Below, piece by piece: positions 8,167 to 16,979 of a DNA stretch of 32,042 bases. The stretch is from Anaerolineae bacterium. GTDB lineage: Bacteria > Chloroflexota > Anaerolineae > JACIWR01. The stretch lies in NCBI GenBank assembly GCA_014360845.1, contig JACIWR010000006.1, positions 1 to 32,042 of the forward strand, in the 5' to 3' direction. The notes beneath the pieces were generated by a model, which was given only the letters and a program-made list of their open reading frames with translations, was not told the DNA's origin and did no database searches. Within the stretch, counting starts at the first letter, position 1. Each line of letters begins with the position of its first letter. The translations under genes were made by a program, and so were the position numbers.

Positions 8167-11070
8167 CTAGGGCCGGGCAGACTCGACGGTCACAGGCCCC
8201 AATAGCACGTGATCTCCCACCACCTGGCCCGTCTCGTCCAGGATGGGCAGCCGCTCTCCCGTCTCCAGCCGATACATCCCCACCTCGATAGCGTACTCAC
8301 CCGCCGGCGCGTCGTCCTTGACGGGGATGAGGTATTCGTCGCTCACCACCTCGCCAGCCATCCAGAGGGCGGTCGGATACTGCCCTCCCAGTGGTGGGCT
8401 GTCCTTCTGGCCCCACACCTGGCCCGCTCCGTCCAGCAGGTGAGTAAACACCGTGTAACTCTCCGCCATCTCCGTCAAAGCTCGCCAGTAAAGCCGCAAG
8501 CGCAGGCCATCGCCCGCTTGAACAGTTTTACTCTCCAGGTCGTACCCCAACAACTCCACCTGGTCCCCCAGATTAACGTACAAAGGGTATGCCATCTCCG
8601 GCACCACAAACTGCCGCTCCACCACTTCCACTTGCAAGCTTCCCAGCGACAGCACCGTCGCCCCCGTTCCCGTGGTCAGCGGCTGTCCCCCGTCAACGCC
8701 CACCTGCAGTTCAATCTCATACTCACCGGGAGGAATGCCGGGGTCAATGAGCAGAGCATAGCGATCTTTCACGATCTCGCCCTCCGTCCACTGCCCCGTG
8801 GGATATGTTCCCTGCACCGGCGCCCCCTGCCACAGAAGCCATTCCGCGCCATCTTGTCCCCGCAGCCGAATTGTGACCTCGTAGTCCTCTGCCACATCCC
8901 GGCGGGCCTGCCAGTACAGCACCGGATAGAACTTCTCCCCAGATCGTACCTCGCGCCGGGGCCAGTCATATCCCAGAAAGACAAGAGCTTCTCCCAGAAC
9001 CTCCTCCCGACTTTCTTGAATATCCAACTCCGTCCGCGCCACCGGCTGCGTCGCGCGCGTCACCTGCAGAGGCCCCAGGACAATCGTATCCCCTGCCACA
9101 CGACCCTCCTCGTCCAGGGGCGGCAAAGGAGCGTCCAGAGAAGAAGAATACACACCCACCGCCAGCCAATACTCCCCCGGAGGAGTTCCCGCTTCCACTT
9201 CAACTCGCTTGTGGCTCACCATCACATCGCCAGGACGCCATTGCGCCGAGGGGTAATCGAAGAAATCATCCCGGCCCCACTGGAACCCCCACTCATCACG
9301 CAACCAGACAAACATGCTCCAGTCGCCCGTGGGCGTCGCTTGCAACACCCGCCAGTACAGGGTGAAGTCCACCGCCTCACCGGAGGGAACCGGGCTGCTC
9401 AGATCATATCCCAGGAGTTCCAGAGTATTACCCAGATTCACCCTGTGAGGATGCTGAGGCATCGGTTGAGGCAGCTCCTCTGGAGAGAAAAGATAAGCCG
9501 TGAAAGCGGGCTGGCCCATCGCCCCCTGCCCTTCCACCAGCAACGCCGGCGCGGGGAAAAACCGCTTCAGGAGAGACGGGTCGAGGGGGCTCTGGTGAGG
9601 AAACACATAGAGAACCTCCCGCTCCGCGCCCCCAGGGAAGACCACGGTATCACCACCGACCAGCCAGCGAATACGAGCATAATGGGGGGTCAAAAGGGCA
9701 ACCGTGGGATGTTGATAGTGAATAGACGAGACGAAAATATCCTGCTGCCCCATCTCCCACCGATTGAGATAGCGAGCCGCATCAGCCACATCGCCGTCGT
9801 TGAGGTAATAGACGTAAGGCTCACCGGCCCAATCCACAAAATAATACCAAAAGGTCAGAATTCCACCGCCGACAAGCAACAAGGCCAGCGTCCCAGGCCA
9901 GATGAGAGGCGAGTATGACAGCCGCTCCCGCACCCTGTCCAAGAGGCCCACCAGGCCCCAGGCGGGGAAGACGAACAGCAGGGGCATAATGCCCACTGCC
10001 CGCAGGTAATGGGGCACTTCGTCCAGAGCGAGAGTGGTGGGCAAGAGCATCACCACCAGGGTAACGAGGGAGAGAAAATGCGCCGCCCGTGACCATCGCT
10101 CGCGCCCACGGAGGATTTGATGCACGCTCAGCAGCAGGCCAATGTAGAAGAAAAACGAGATAATCACACCAAAGACGGGCCGATGGGCGATGTTGAAGCG
10201 CCAGTTGTCCGTCCCCCGGAAGCTGAACATGCCCGCCGTCTGGCAAATGGCCCGCCAGAGCGCAGACCATCCCCCATTTCCATCTCCCCAAAGACTCAGC
10301 AAGCCCACCTGTCCCATGCGCACGAAAAAGCTCTGGGGGTGGGTGAGAAAATAATAGCCCAAGGGCGCAAAGACGATACCCGCCACCACCGCGAAAAGGA
10401 GGAGTTGACCCAGGCGCTTGCGAAAGGCATGGCGGTCATCGAACAAAATCCAGAGGGAGAAGAGGAACAAGACCAGGGGGAAAGGACGACTGGCCAGATA
10501 GGTGTAGGCCGTCGCACCACAAAAGAAACCGCCGAGGACCAAAAACCCGACCCGCTCCTGCCGCAATCCTCGCCACAAGAAATACAGCGTGAGCCCTTGC
10601 AATAACGGCTGGCTGACAGCCCGCAGCCCATAGCGGCTGATGGTCACATTCCAATAAGAAGTGGCCAGTAGAGCCGCACTGAACAGCGCCAGCCAATGGG
10701 CTCGCTCCCGCCCCTCGTTGATGAACAGCTCCCGCACCAGAGCATAGGTCAACCCCACCGTGAGCACGCTGAGCAAAGCCGAAGTCAGGCGCAGAGCCCA
10801 GAGATTGACCCCCAGCAGCTTCATCAAGGCCGCAACCAGGTAGAAGTACAGCACCTCCTTGCCCGTATAGGATTGAATAAACAGGGGGTAGTCCCTGCCC
10901 AGGGCGATGTCGGCGCTGAGAAGACCATTGGCCGCTTCGTCGTAGTAGGGGCCATGAGGGAGAGATTGGAGGCGATACACCCGCAGAAAAAGGGCCACCA
11001 GCAAGATAGCAATCAGCCAGACCGATATGGAAATAGAAGTTCGCCTTTTGTGTTGTTGGGATTCGCTCAT
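8167..11070 (-). CDS. GT-C (family 39-like) membrane glycosyltransferase with three C-terminal beta-sandwich-like repeats
   Basis: LRVYRLQSLPHGPYYDEAANG acidic loop motif, many TM helices, long soluble C-terminus with repeated LLGYDL...LYWR...G.YPT..W..GE...D.Y...PPGEY units; start set at MSESQQHK. Confidence 0.8.
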   Translation of the reverse strand: MSESQQHKRRTSISISVWLIAILLVALFLRVYRLQSLPHGPYYDEAANGLLSADIALGRDYPLFIQSYTGKEVLYFYLVAALMKLLGVNLWALRLTSALLSVLTVGLTYALVRELFINEGRERAHWLALFSAALLATSYWNVTISRYGLRAVSQPLLQGLTLYFLWRGLRQERVGFLVLGGFFCGATAYTYLASRPFPLVLFLFSLWILFDDRHAFRKRLGQLLLFAVVAGIVFAPLGYYFLTHPQSFFVRMGQVGLLSLWGDGNGGWSALWRAICQTAGMFSFRGTDNWRFNIAHRPVFGVIISFFFYIGLLLSVHQILRGRERWSRAAHFLSLVTLVVMLLPTTLALDEVPHYLRAVGIMPLLFVFPAWGLVGLLDRVRERLSYSPLIWPGTLALLLVGGGILTFWYYFVDWAGEPYVYYLNDGDVADAARYLNRWEMGQQDIFVSSIHYQHPTVALLTPHYARIRWLVGGDTVVFPGGAEREVLYVFPHQSPLDPSLLKRFFPAPALLVEGQGAMGQPAFTAYLFSPEELPQPMPQHPHRVNLGNTLELLGYDLSSPVPSGEAVDFTLYWRVLQATPTGDWSMFVWLRDEWGFQWGRDDFFDYPSAQWRPGDVMVSHKRVEVEAGTPPGEYWLAVGVYSSSLDAPLPPLDEEGRVAGDTIVLGPLQVTRATQPVARTELDIQESREEVLGEALVFLGYDWPRREVRSGEKFYPVLYWQARRDVAEDYEVTIRLRGQDGAEWLLWQGAPVQGTYPTGQWTEGEIVKDRYALLIDPGIPPGEYEIELQVGVDGGQPLTTGTGATVLSLGSLQVEVVERQFVVPEMAYPLYVNLGDQVELLGYDLESKTVQAGDGLRLRLYWRALTEMAESYTVFTHLLDGAGQVWGQKDSPPLGGQYPTALWMAGEVVSDEYLIPVKDDAPAGEYAIEVGMYRLETGERLPILDETGQVVGDHVLLGPVTVESARP

Positions 11071-11597
11071 GAAGGCGATTATACACCGACCCAGACCCCG
11101 GCGCAACTCCTCGCGTTTCGCTCCCATGTCGCACCATCGTTGTCCTGTGGTTGCACTGCGGGACTATCCTCGCCTCTCGTGGAGTACGACTCCGCGAGAT
11201 CAGGTGAGGTCCAACCCCGCGAGGCACGGGAGACCCGGACACGGTACGTTTGGAGTACTCAAGGTGGGCCCTTTGGGGGATTACAACAAACAAATTGTGA
11301 TGTAAAATACAAATAGTAAAAAGGGGGAGAAGACCACGCATGGAAAGCGCGCAAGACAGCAGGTGGGCAATGGCAGAGATGAAGTGGACTATCACCGATC
11401 TCATCAGTCGTGAATTTGTGGATGTTGACTACGTCAACCCGCGCAAGGCCCATACCGGCGGGAGTCGCTACTACCATGCCGGAGACGCGCCACGAGTCAA
11501 CAATGCCTCACACCTCCACCCCTGCGTCTACGGCGCGACAAGGTGTAACCGTTGTCGCTAAAGCAACCCCATTTGCTTCCTGGAAATCTGGGGTCGA

Positions 11598-11640
11598 AAA
11601 ATCCGCTCCCGCCTGAACCAACAAGGTGAGAGCGGATTTT
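11598..11640 (+). terminator. Hairpin with 3' T-run just upstream of the PH-domain gene (terminator or leader structure)
   Basis: AAAATCCGCTC ... GAGCGGATTTT, 11-bp stem. Confidence 0.5.
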
Positions 11641-11664
11641 AGTTTCAGAGAGGAGGTGACCGAG

Positions 11665-12585
11665 ATGTCGCGCATAAGATGGGAGGACAGGGGACAGGAT
11701 GACAGGGTGGTCTTCCGCACCCACTGGATCTTCCTGGTCAAGCGGCTGGCGACGTGGGTGCCACTCCTCGCCCTGAGCATCGGCTTCGTCGCTCTGGTCA
11801 GGCCAGGTAGCGTCTTCTGGCCATTACGGCTGCTGCCTCTCATCCCCCTCAGCGCCATCGTCTGGAACATCGCCGATTGGCGACAACGCATCTTCGTGTT
11901 CTACAAAGGCAGGCTGTACAGGCCAGATGGCATCCTGCACCTGCGTCAGCGCGTGCTCAACTTCCCCTTCTCCAACTGGACTCTCATCCAGTCCTTCCTG
12001 GGGAGGCTGCTGGACTACGGCGATGTGGAAATCGGCATGGGTGCCAACCCGGATCGGCTGGAGTGCATTGGCCGCTTCGCCGCCTTCACCGAAGCTCTGG
12101 ACGTGCTGCGCCAGCAACAAGCAGCCGGCAACCAGTCAAAGCCTTCACAGGTACAGCAGCAGGCAGTGGTATTCATGACCATCCCCCCAGAAGGCAGAGG
12201 CACAGTTCCCGGTGCCAGGCATCCCGTCCGCACCCAGGGAGAAGAGCTTTGGAGCCAGGGATACGTCTACCAAGGCACCCCTTTTGAGGTAGATGTGCCC
12301 AGCTACGCCGGGTTCCTGGCCTTCTGTGAGGAGTTCGTGCTACGTCAGCACAACTGGGATACCTGGTACTGCATCAGCGCCGATGCAAACCGTTGCTACT
12401 ACCCCCACGGCATCGGGGAACGTGCTGCGCAGTTCTACCTGGAATTGCTGGAGCGAGCCCACATCATCCGCGGGGCGAAGAACGGCGACAACGGTTGGGT
12501 ATCCCCCCGCATCCGCACGCTGGAGGACATCAAGCGGCGAATACCTTACTTCGAGCGCTTCAAACCCATTGGGGCGGCGAATTAA
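11665..12585 (+). CDS. Bacterial PH-domain (YdbT/bPH2-like) membrane protein with uncharacterised C-terminal domain
   Basis: Two TM stretches then RIFVFYKGRLYRPDGILHLRQRVLNFPFSNWTLIQSFLGRLLDYGDVEIGM; GAGGAGGTGACC RBS before ATG 11665. Confidence 0.65.
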   Translation: MSRIRWEDRGQDDRVVFRTHWIFLVKRLATWVPLLALSIGFVALVRPGSVFWPLRLLPLIPLSAIVWNIADWRQRIFVFYKGRLYRPDGILHLRQRVLNFPFSNWTLIQSFLGRLLDYGDVEIGMGANPDRLECIGRFAAFTEALDVLRQQQAAGNQSKPSQVQQQAVVFMTIPPEGRGTVPGARHPVRTQGEELWSQGYVYQGTPFEVDVPSYAGFLAFCEEFVLRQHNWDTWYCISADANRCYYPHGIGERAAQFYLELLERAHIIRGAKNGDNGWVSPRIRTLEDIKRRIPYFERFKPIGAAN

Positions 12586-12650
12586 ATCACTCCCGGGGCG
12601 ACCCGCGCGGGTCGCCCCCACCCTGCACTCCGCAAAGGAGGTGCACCACC

Positions 12651-13049
12651 ATGAACTTGAAATTGCTGTTCCCGAACGAAATAGAGGAGCTGGCCGCCGC
12701 GCTAGACGGCATCAGCGCAGCCACCGCCCAGGCCGCACAGGAGGGCTCAGAGAGCTTACGGGCCTTCCGTCTGGGTGTGCAGGTCACGCTGGCGGCGATG
12801 GTCAAGGCCACGGGCGGTCAGAGCCAGCCGATTAAGCCGAGGGACCCGATGAATCAGATCAATCGGGCACATCGGCTGACCAGCCCTTGCCCCCTCAAGG
12901 GCGTCTACGCCGGGCAAGCCAACGGTTACTACTGCCGCTTCTATCAGGGCCGCTGCCCGATGTTGGAAGACCTGGCGTACAACTATCTCGACTGCCCCGG
13001 CTGGCACAACTACGAGGCCGAGCGCCAGCGAAACGTTTGCTTCGGCTAA
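12651..13049 (+). CDS. Hypothetical 132-aa protein with Cys-containing C-terminus
   Basis: AAAGGAGGTG RBS before ATG 12651; C-terminus CPLKGVY..YYCRFYQGRCPMLED...DCPGWHNYEAERQRNVCFG. Confidence 0.7.
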   Translation: MNLKLLFPNEIEELAAALDGISAATAQAAQEGSESLRAFRLGVQVTLAAMVKATGGQSQPIKPRDPMNQINRAHRLTSPCPLKGVYAGQANGYYCRFYQGRCPMLEDLAYNYLDCPGWHNYEAERQRNVCFG

Positions 13050-13145
13050 GCTGCGGTCAGCTCTGGTCAGCCGATTAAGCCGATGGACCCGATGGATCGG
13101 CTCAATCGGGTACACCGGTTGACCCACATCAGGTGACCAACATAG

Positions 13146-13180
13146 GCCCGTGCGCCAAAATTCACCCAGGGCGCACGGGC
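13146..13180. terminator. Strong hairpin between convergent genes, possible terminator without a clear T-run
   Basis: GCCCGTGCGCC ... GGCGCACGGGC. Confidence 0.45.
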
Positions 13181-13205
13181 TCATACGTCTCACAGGGCCA
13201 AAAGT

Positions 13206-13281
13206 GTTCGACAGTCGAACATCTTCTTCCCCCCCACCACGATAAGGGCAAGTCCTCGTAGCACTGTTCGACAGTCGAACA
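13206..13281. repeat. Two copies of palindrome TGTTCGACAGTCGAACA
   Basis: 13206-13222 and 13265-13281; outer AAAAG / CTTTT arms make the pair a larger near-inverted repeat. Confidence 0.8.
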
Positions 13282-13405
13282 CTTTTCCACCACAGAGCAC
13301 GCAGAGATCGCCGAGAATAGCAGAGCCCTTTTACGTCGCCGTAAACCGGCGGCGCTGACAAAGTGGCGTCGCCCCATGTAATGCCGTCGGGGGCAAGCCC
13401 CGCCG

Positions 13406-16309
13406 CTACTCCCTGCGAGCTCGCCGCTTGGCCCGCAGCAGACGGGCGGTCAGTTCCTCGCCTTCCTCGCCACCCTCGTCTCTTGCGCCCTCCTGTCCCT
13501 CCCCAGTTCCCCTGAGTGCCCCCACTTCCCTCAATCTTCCTGCTTCCCGCCTCTTGCCTCTTGCTTCTTGCCTCTTGTTTCTTGCCTCTTGCCCTCTACC
13601 TCCTGCCTCCTGCTTCCTCACTCCTCTCTCTTTGGCCACCAACAGCCGCTCCAGACCGGAGGGCGCTGGCTGTAGCACCCGTCGCCTCCGCAGGCGAGCC
13701 CAGCCCCGCGCCAGCCAACGGCGCACGTCCGCCAGACTTATCATCACGCGGCGCAATCCTACGTCCAGGGGCAGCAGACAGACGGCGACCGTCAACAGCC
13801 AGGGCCACACGTCGGCGTGGGTGCGCACGGCGGCCAGGGGCCGGGTAAAAGCCTCCTCGGGCGAGTGCAACTCACGTCCGTGGCCTATTTCCGCCAGACG
13901 GGCCAGCAGGGCGGTGTCCGCTCCGAAGCGGCGGTACTCGTCCGAGTAGCCGCGCACGAAGCCGGTGGCCTGTGAGGCCAGTGTGTGCACAGCGCCGTCG
14001 GCCTCCTCACGCCCCGCAGTAATGCCCAGCAGATAGACGCCCTCTTCCGGCGCGGCGAACTCCCCCTCGTAGTGGCCCGGCGCGGTCTGCCGCAGGACCA
14101 GGGGCGCAAGGCCTTGCGCTCCTACCTGCGTCGGGGCGACGACGTTGACCCGCACCACCAGCCCGTTCAAGTAATCGCCGGCCTGGTCCACCACGTCCAC
14201 GGTGACGCGCGCCTGCTCGCCTTCCTGGACCACCCGCGTCTCCAGGCCGCTCTCCGCCGCCTCGATGATAGTCCAACGCACGGCCTGCGCCCAGAAGCGC
14301 GGGAATCCCTCCCAGGTCACCCACTCCCGCGCCCACCGCCCCCAGGCATCCGAGGTCCAGGCCACGGCCCGTCCCAGCCCGTACTGCCACGCAGCTAGAA
14401 TGGGGTCGTTCTGGGCGGAAACGAGCACCACCTGAGCTGCGTCCTTGCCCGAGGTACCCACGTAACCGTACAGGGCGGGCACAGCTGCGATCCCGTCCAG
14501 GATGGGACTGGGCGCGACCTGCTCCGGGAAGAAGGTCTCCTCGATGATGTACGCCCGCTGGACCACAGCCGTCTCCTGGGCGAATATCTCCGGGATGGAA
14601 GCCGGGTCCTGCACGAAGTGAAAGCGCCCACCACCGCGCACGGCCAACGGCTCCAGAAACGGGGCGTAGTCCTGGCCCACAGCCACCACCGAGAGGGTGA
14701 CGTCGGCGGCGCGCATCTCGTCTACCAGTTCGGGGATGCCGCTGGGATCAGCCCCGCCATCGGTGAGGAGCACCACGTGCTTTACCTGTGCCTCGGCAGG
14801 GATAATGGCCTTGGCAGCAGCCTTGAGCCCGGCAAAGATGTCGGTGCCGCCCCCGGCGCGGATGGTGCCCACCATCCCCTGCACCACAGCCACGTCCTCC
14901 AGCGGAGCCAGGTCCACCACCCAGTAGGCGCTGTCGTCGAAGGCCACCACCCCTAGTTGATCCTCTGGACCCAGCAGCTCCACGGAACGGATCACGGCCT
15001 CTTTGGCCAGCTCCACCTTGGGCGGGCCGCCCGCCGTCCCACCGGAACTCATGCTCCCCGACTTATCCACGACGAAAACCAGGGCCACGGTGGGCATCCG
15101 CGCCTTGTCCTTGATGCGCATCTCCACGGGCAGGACTTCTTCCAGAGGAGTGCGGAAATACCCCCCTACCCCGTAGCTCTCCTCGCCCCCAATGCACACC
15201 AACCCCCGCCCCAGGTCGCGGACGTAAGTCTGCAACGCGGCCATCTTACGCGGTCCCAGTTCGGCGGCTGGGACATTGACCAGCACGATCACGGCGTACT
15301 CGCCCAGCTCGGTCAGGTCGGAGGAAAGGCGGGCCGGCGTGGTCTCCTCGACCTGAAGCCCCGTGGCCGTGAGAGCAGCCACCAGGTTCTCGCTCTCGGA
15401 TGCTTCGCGAGCTACGAGGAGCACTCGCGGCGCACCATGCACCAGACTGAAAGCGGCCAACTGATTGTTCTGATGAAAGGTATCCTGATCAGCCACTACT
15501 TGCACACGGAAGGTGCTGAATCCGGGCGCGCCGGCCACCAGGGGCAGGACGTAGGAGTTGAGACCGGGCTCGAGCTGAACCGCTTCCTCGGCGACTAGCT
15601 GTCCATCACTCACTACGCGAATAGTGGCCGCCGTCCCCGTGGTGCTCTGCACCTTCACCACCAGGTTGAAAGACTCACCCTGATGCAGGGTGGGCGGGGC
15701 CTCCACCGCATCCACCCACACCTCCTCGCCCGCGCTGGTGAGCAGGGGGACCACGTCCAATTCGACCCCGTGAGCCGCCGCCAGGGACGCTGCTCTCTCC
15801 GCCGTGCCCTCGTTTTCCTGTCCATCGGAGAGAAGCACCAGCCGCTTCTGGGTCGCCCCGGGGAAGAGGGCCAGCCCCAGGCGAAGGGCTTCTTCGATGT
15901 CGGTGTGACCGGTGGCCGGGATGGAAAACAGATCACCCAGTTCCCGCGCCGTCGTGACGGGGCGGTCTACCAGCGCATCGCTGCCGAAGACCACAATCCC
16001 GGCCCGGTCGTGAGGTCCCATCTCCGCCAGCGCCGCTTCCACGAAGCTCAGCGCCGACGCCTTCCAGGCCGACGAGACGCTGTCCGAGACATCCACCAGG
16101 AAGATCACGGCCAGCTCGTCCACCGCGCGCACGAGCTGCATCCCGGCAATGCTCAACGTCAGCAGGACCAGGATGAGCAGGCGCGTCAGCAGGATGAGCG
16201 CCGACCGGACACGACGCACGCGGCTACGCCCCTGTCGCCACAACCAGACGATGGGCAACAGGGCGAGGAGCAGTATCAGGGCCCAGGGGTGAGTAAAAGC
16301 AATGGGCAT
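13406..16309 (-). CDS. VWA-domain membrane protein with two VWA regions
   Basis: N-terminal TMs, VIFLVDVSDSVS and VALVFVVDKSGSMSSGG MIDAS motifs, low-complexity charged C-terminus. Confidence 0.85.
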   Translation of the reverse strand: MPIAFTHPWALILLLALLPIVWLWRQGRSRVRRVRSALILLTRLLILVLLTLSIAGMQLVRAVDELAVIFLVDVSDSVSSAWKASALSFVEAALAEMGPHDRAGIVVFGSDALVDRPVTTARELGDLFSIPATGHTDIEEALRLGLALFPGATQKRLVLLSDGQENEGTAERAASLAAAHGVELDVVPLLTSAGEEVWVDAVEAPPTLHQGESFNLVVKVQSTTGTAATIRVVSDGQLVAEEAVQLEPGLNSYVLPLVAGAPGFSTFRVQVVADQDTFHQNNQLAAFSLVHGAPRVLLVAREASESENLVAALTATGLQVEETTPARLSSDLTELGEYAVIVLVNVPAAELGPRKMAALQTYVRDLGRGLVCIGGEESYGVGGYFRTPLEEVLPVEMRIKDKARMPTVALVFVVDKSGSMSSGGTAGGPPKVELAKEAVIRSVELLGPEDQLGVVAFDDSAYWVVDLAPLEDVAVVQGMVGTIRAGGGTDIFAGLKAAAKAIIPAEAQVKHVVLLTDGGADPSGIPELVDEMRAADVTLSVVAVGQDYAPFLEPLAVRGGGRFHFVQDPASIPEIFAQETAVVQRAYIIEETFFPEQVAPSPILDGIAAVPALYGYVGTSGKDAAQVVLVSAQNDPILAAWQYGLGRAVAWTSDAWGRWAREWVTWEGFPRFWAQAVRWTIIEAAESGLETRVVQEGEQARVTVDVVDQAGDYLNGLVVRVNVVAPTQVGAQGLAPLVLRQTAPGHYEGEFAAPEEGVYLLGITAGREEADGAVHTLASQATGFVRGYSDEYRRFGADTALLARLAEIGHGRELHSPEEAFTRPLAAVRTHADVWPWLLTVAVCLLPLDVGLRRVMISLADVRRWLARGWARLRRRRVLQPAPSGLERLLVAKERGVRKQEAGGRGQEARNKRQEARGKRREAGRLREVGALRGTGEGQEGARDEGGEEGEELTARLLRAKRRARRE
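13540..13625. repeat. CTTGCCTCTTG-type low-complexity minisatellite inside a coding frame
   Basis: CCTCTTGCCTCTTGCTTCTTGCCTCTTGTTTCTTGCCTCTTGCC...; minus-strand translation RKQEAGGRGQEARNKRQEARGKRREAGR. Confidence 0.75.
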
Positions 16310-16322
16310 GGTAGTCCTAGCC

Positions 16323-16356
16323 TGTTGCGTGTTGCGTCTCTACGAAACACGCAACA
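16323..16356. repeat. Inverted repeat TGTTGCGTGTT/AACACGCAACA
   Basis: 11-bp arms at 16323-16333 and 16346-16356 between two minus-strand genes. Confidence 0.7.
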
Positions 16357-16366
16357 CGTAACAATC

Positions 16367-16960
16367 TCAGTCCAGCACGACCACGTCGTGGCGGGTTCTG
16401 GGCACCACTTGCAGTTCCTCGCCGAAGACGTTGATCTGGCCGGTGGCCCGCAGTTTTGTGCCCACACTGATGGCTTCCGGCTCCGGCAAATTGGCGTAGA
16501 TGTTCTGCCACAGAAGCAGCACCGCCTCGCCCGTGGCATCGCGGAGACGGGCCTTCATCCCCCGGCTGAAAGCCCACACCTCGGCGATCTCCCCCTGGAC
16601 GGTGCGCCACTGCCCGGCGAGCTCGGCGCTGACCTCGCCCAGGGGAGTCACCTGGGCCGTAGGCGGCTCTTTGACGATGACCACATCCTCGCCGCTTTGG
16701 GGCACGACTTGCAGCTCGTCCCCGTAGCGGCCCACCTTGCCCCGGGCCTGTATCTGCGCCCCGACGCCCAGCTTGTCCGGTTCCGCCAGCGCCTCGTACA
16801 CGTTGCGCCAGACGACAAGGGCGATCTGGGCCGTGCCGTCGGTGAGCACAAACTTGTAGCCTTTGCCCGCCAGCGAGCGCACATCCATCAGCGTGCCCTG
16901 CACGGCGACGGTCTGATCCGCCTGATCGGCGGCAATCTGATTGATGGGTATTACTTCCAC
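16367..16960 (-). CDS. Tandem OB-fold nucleic-acid-binding-like protein
   Basis: Two internal repeats: VQGTLMDVRSL..KFVLTDGTAQIALVVW.NVYEAL...LGVGAQIQARGKVGRYGDELQVVP / VQGEIAEVWAF..KARLRDATGEAVLLLWQNIYANL..ISVGTKLRATGQINVFGEELQVVP. Confidence 0.8.
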   Translation of the reverse strand: MEVIPINQIAADQADQTVAVQGTLMDVRSLAGKGYKFVLTDGTAQIALVVWRNVYEALAEPDKLGVGAQIQARGKVGRYGDELQVVPQSGEDVVIVKEPPTAQVTPLGEVSAELAGQWRTVQGEIAEVWAFSRGMKARLRDATGEAVLLLWQNIYANLPEPEAISVGTKLRATGQINVFGEELQVVPRTRHDVVVLD

Positions 16961-16979
16961 GGAAACCTCCTTATAGCAA

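Noticed and set aside
8209-9918. 569-aa plus-strand ORF
   Set aside because: Antisense shadow of the GT-C gene; His/Arg/Gln-rich with no recognisable motif.
11340-11561. 73-aa ORF upstream of the PH-domain gene
   Set aside because: Weak RBS context, no domain, several overlapping ORFs of similar quality; cannot support as a gene.
12756-13361. 201-aa minus-strand ORF with PIDLIHRVPRLNRL / PIEPIHRVHRLNRL repeats
   Set aside because: The repeats are the dispersed DNA repeat read antisense; no RBS-supported conserved protein.
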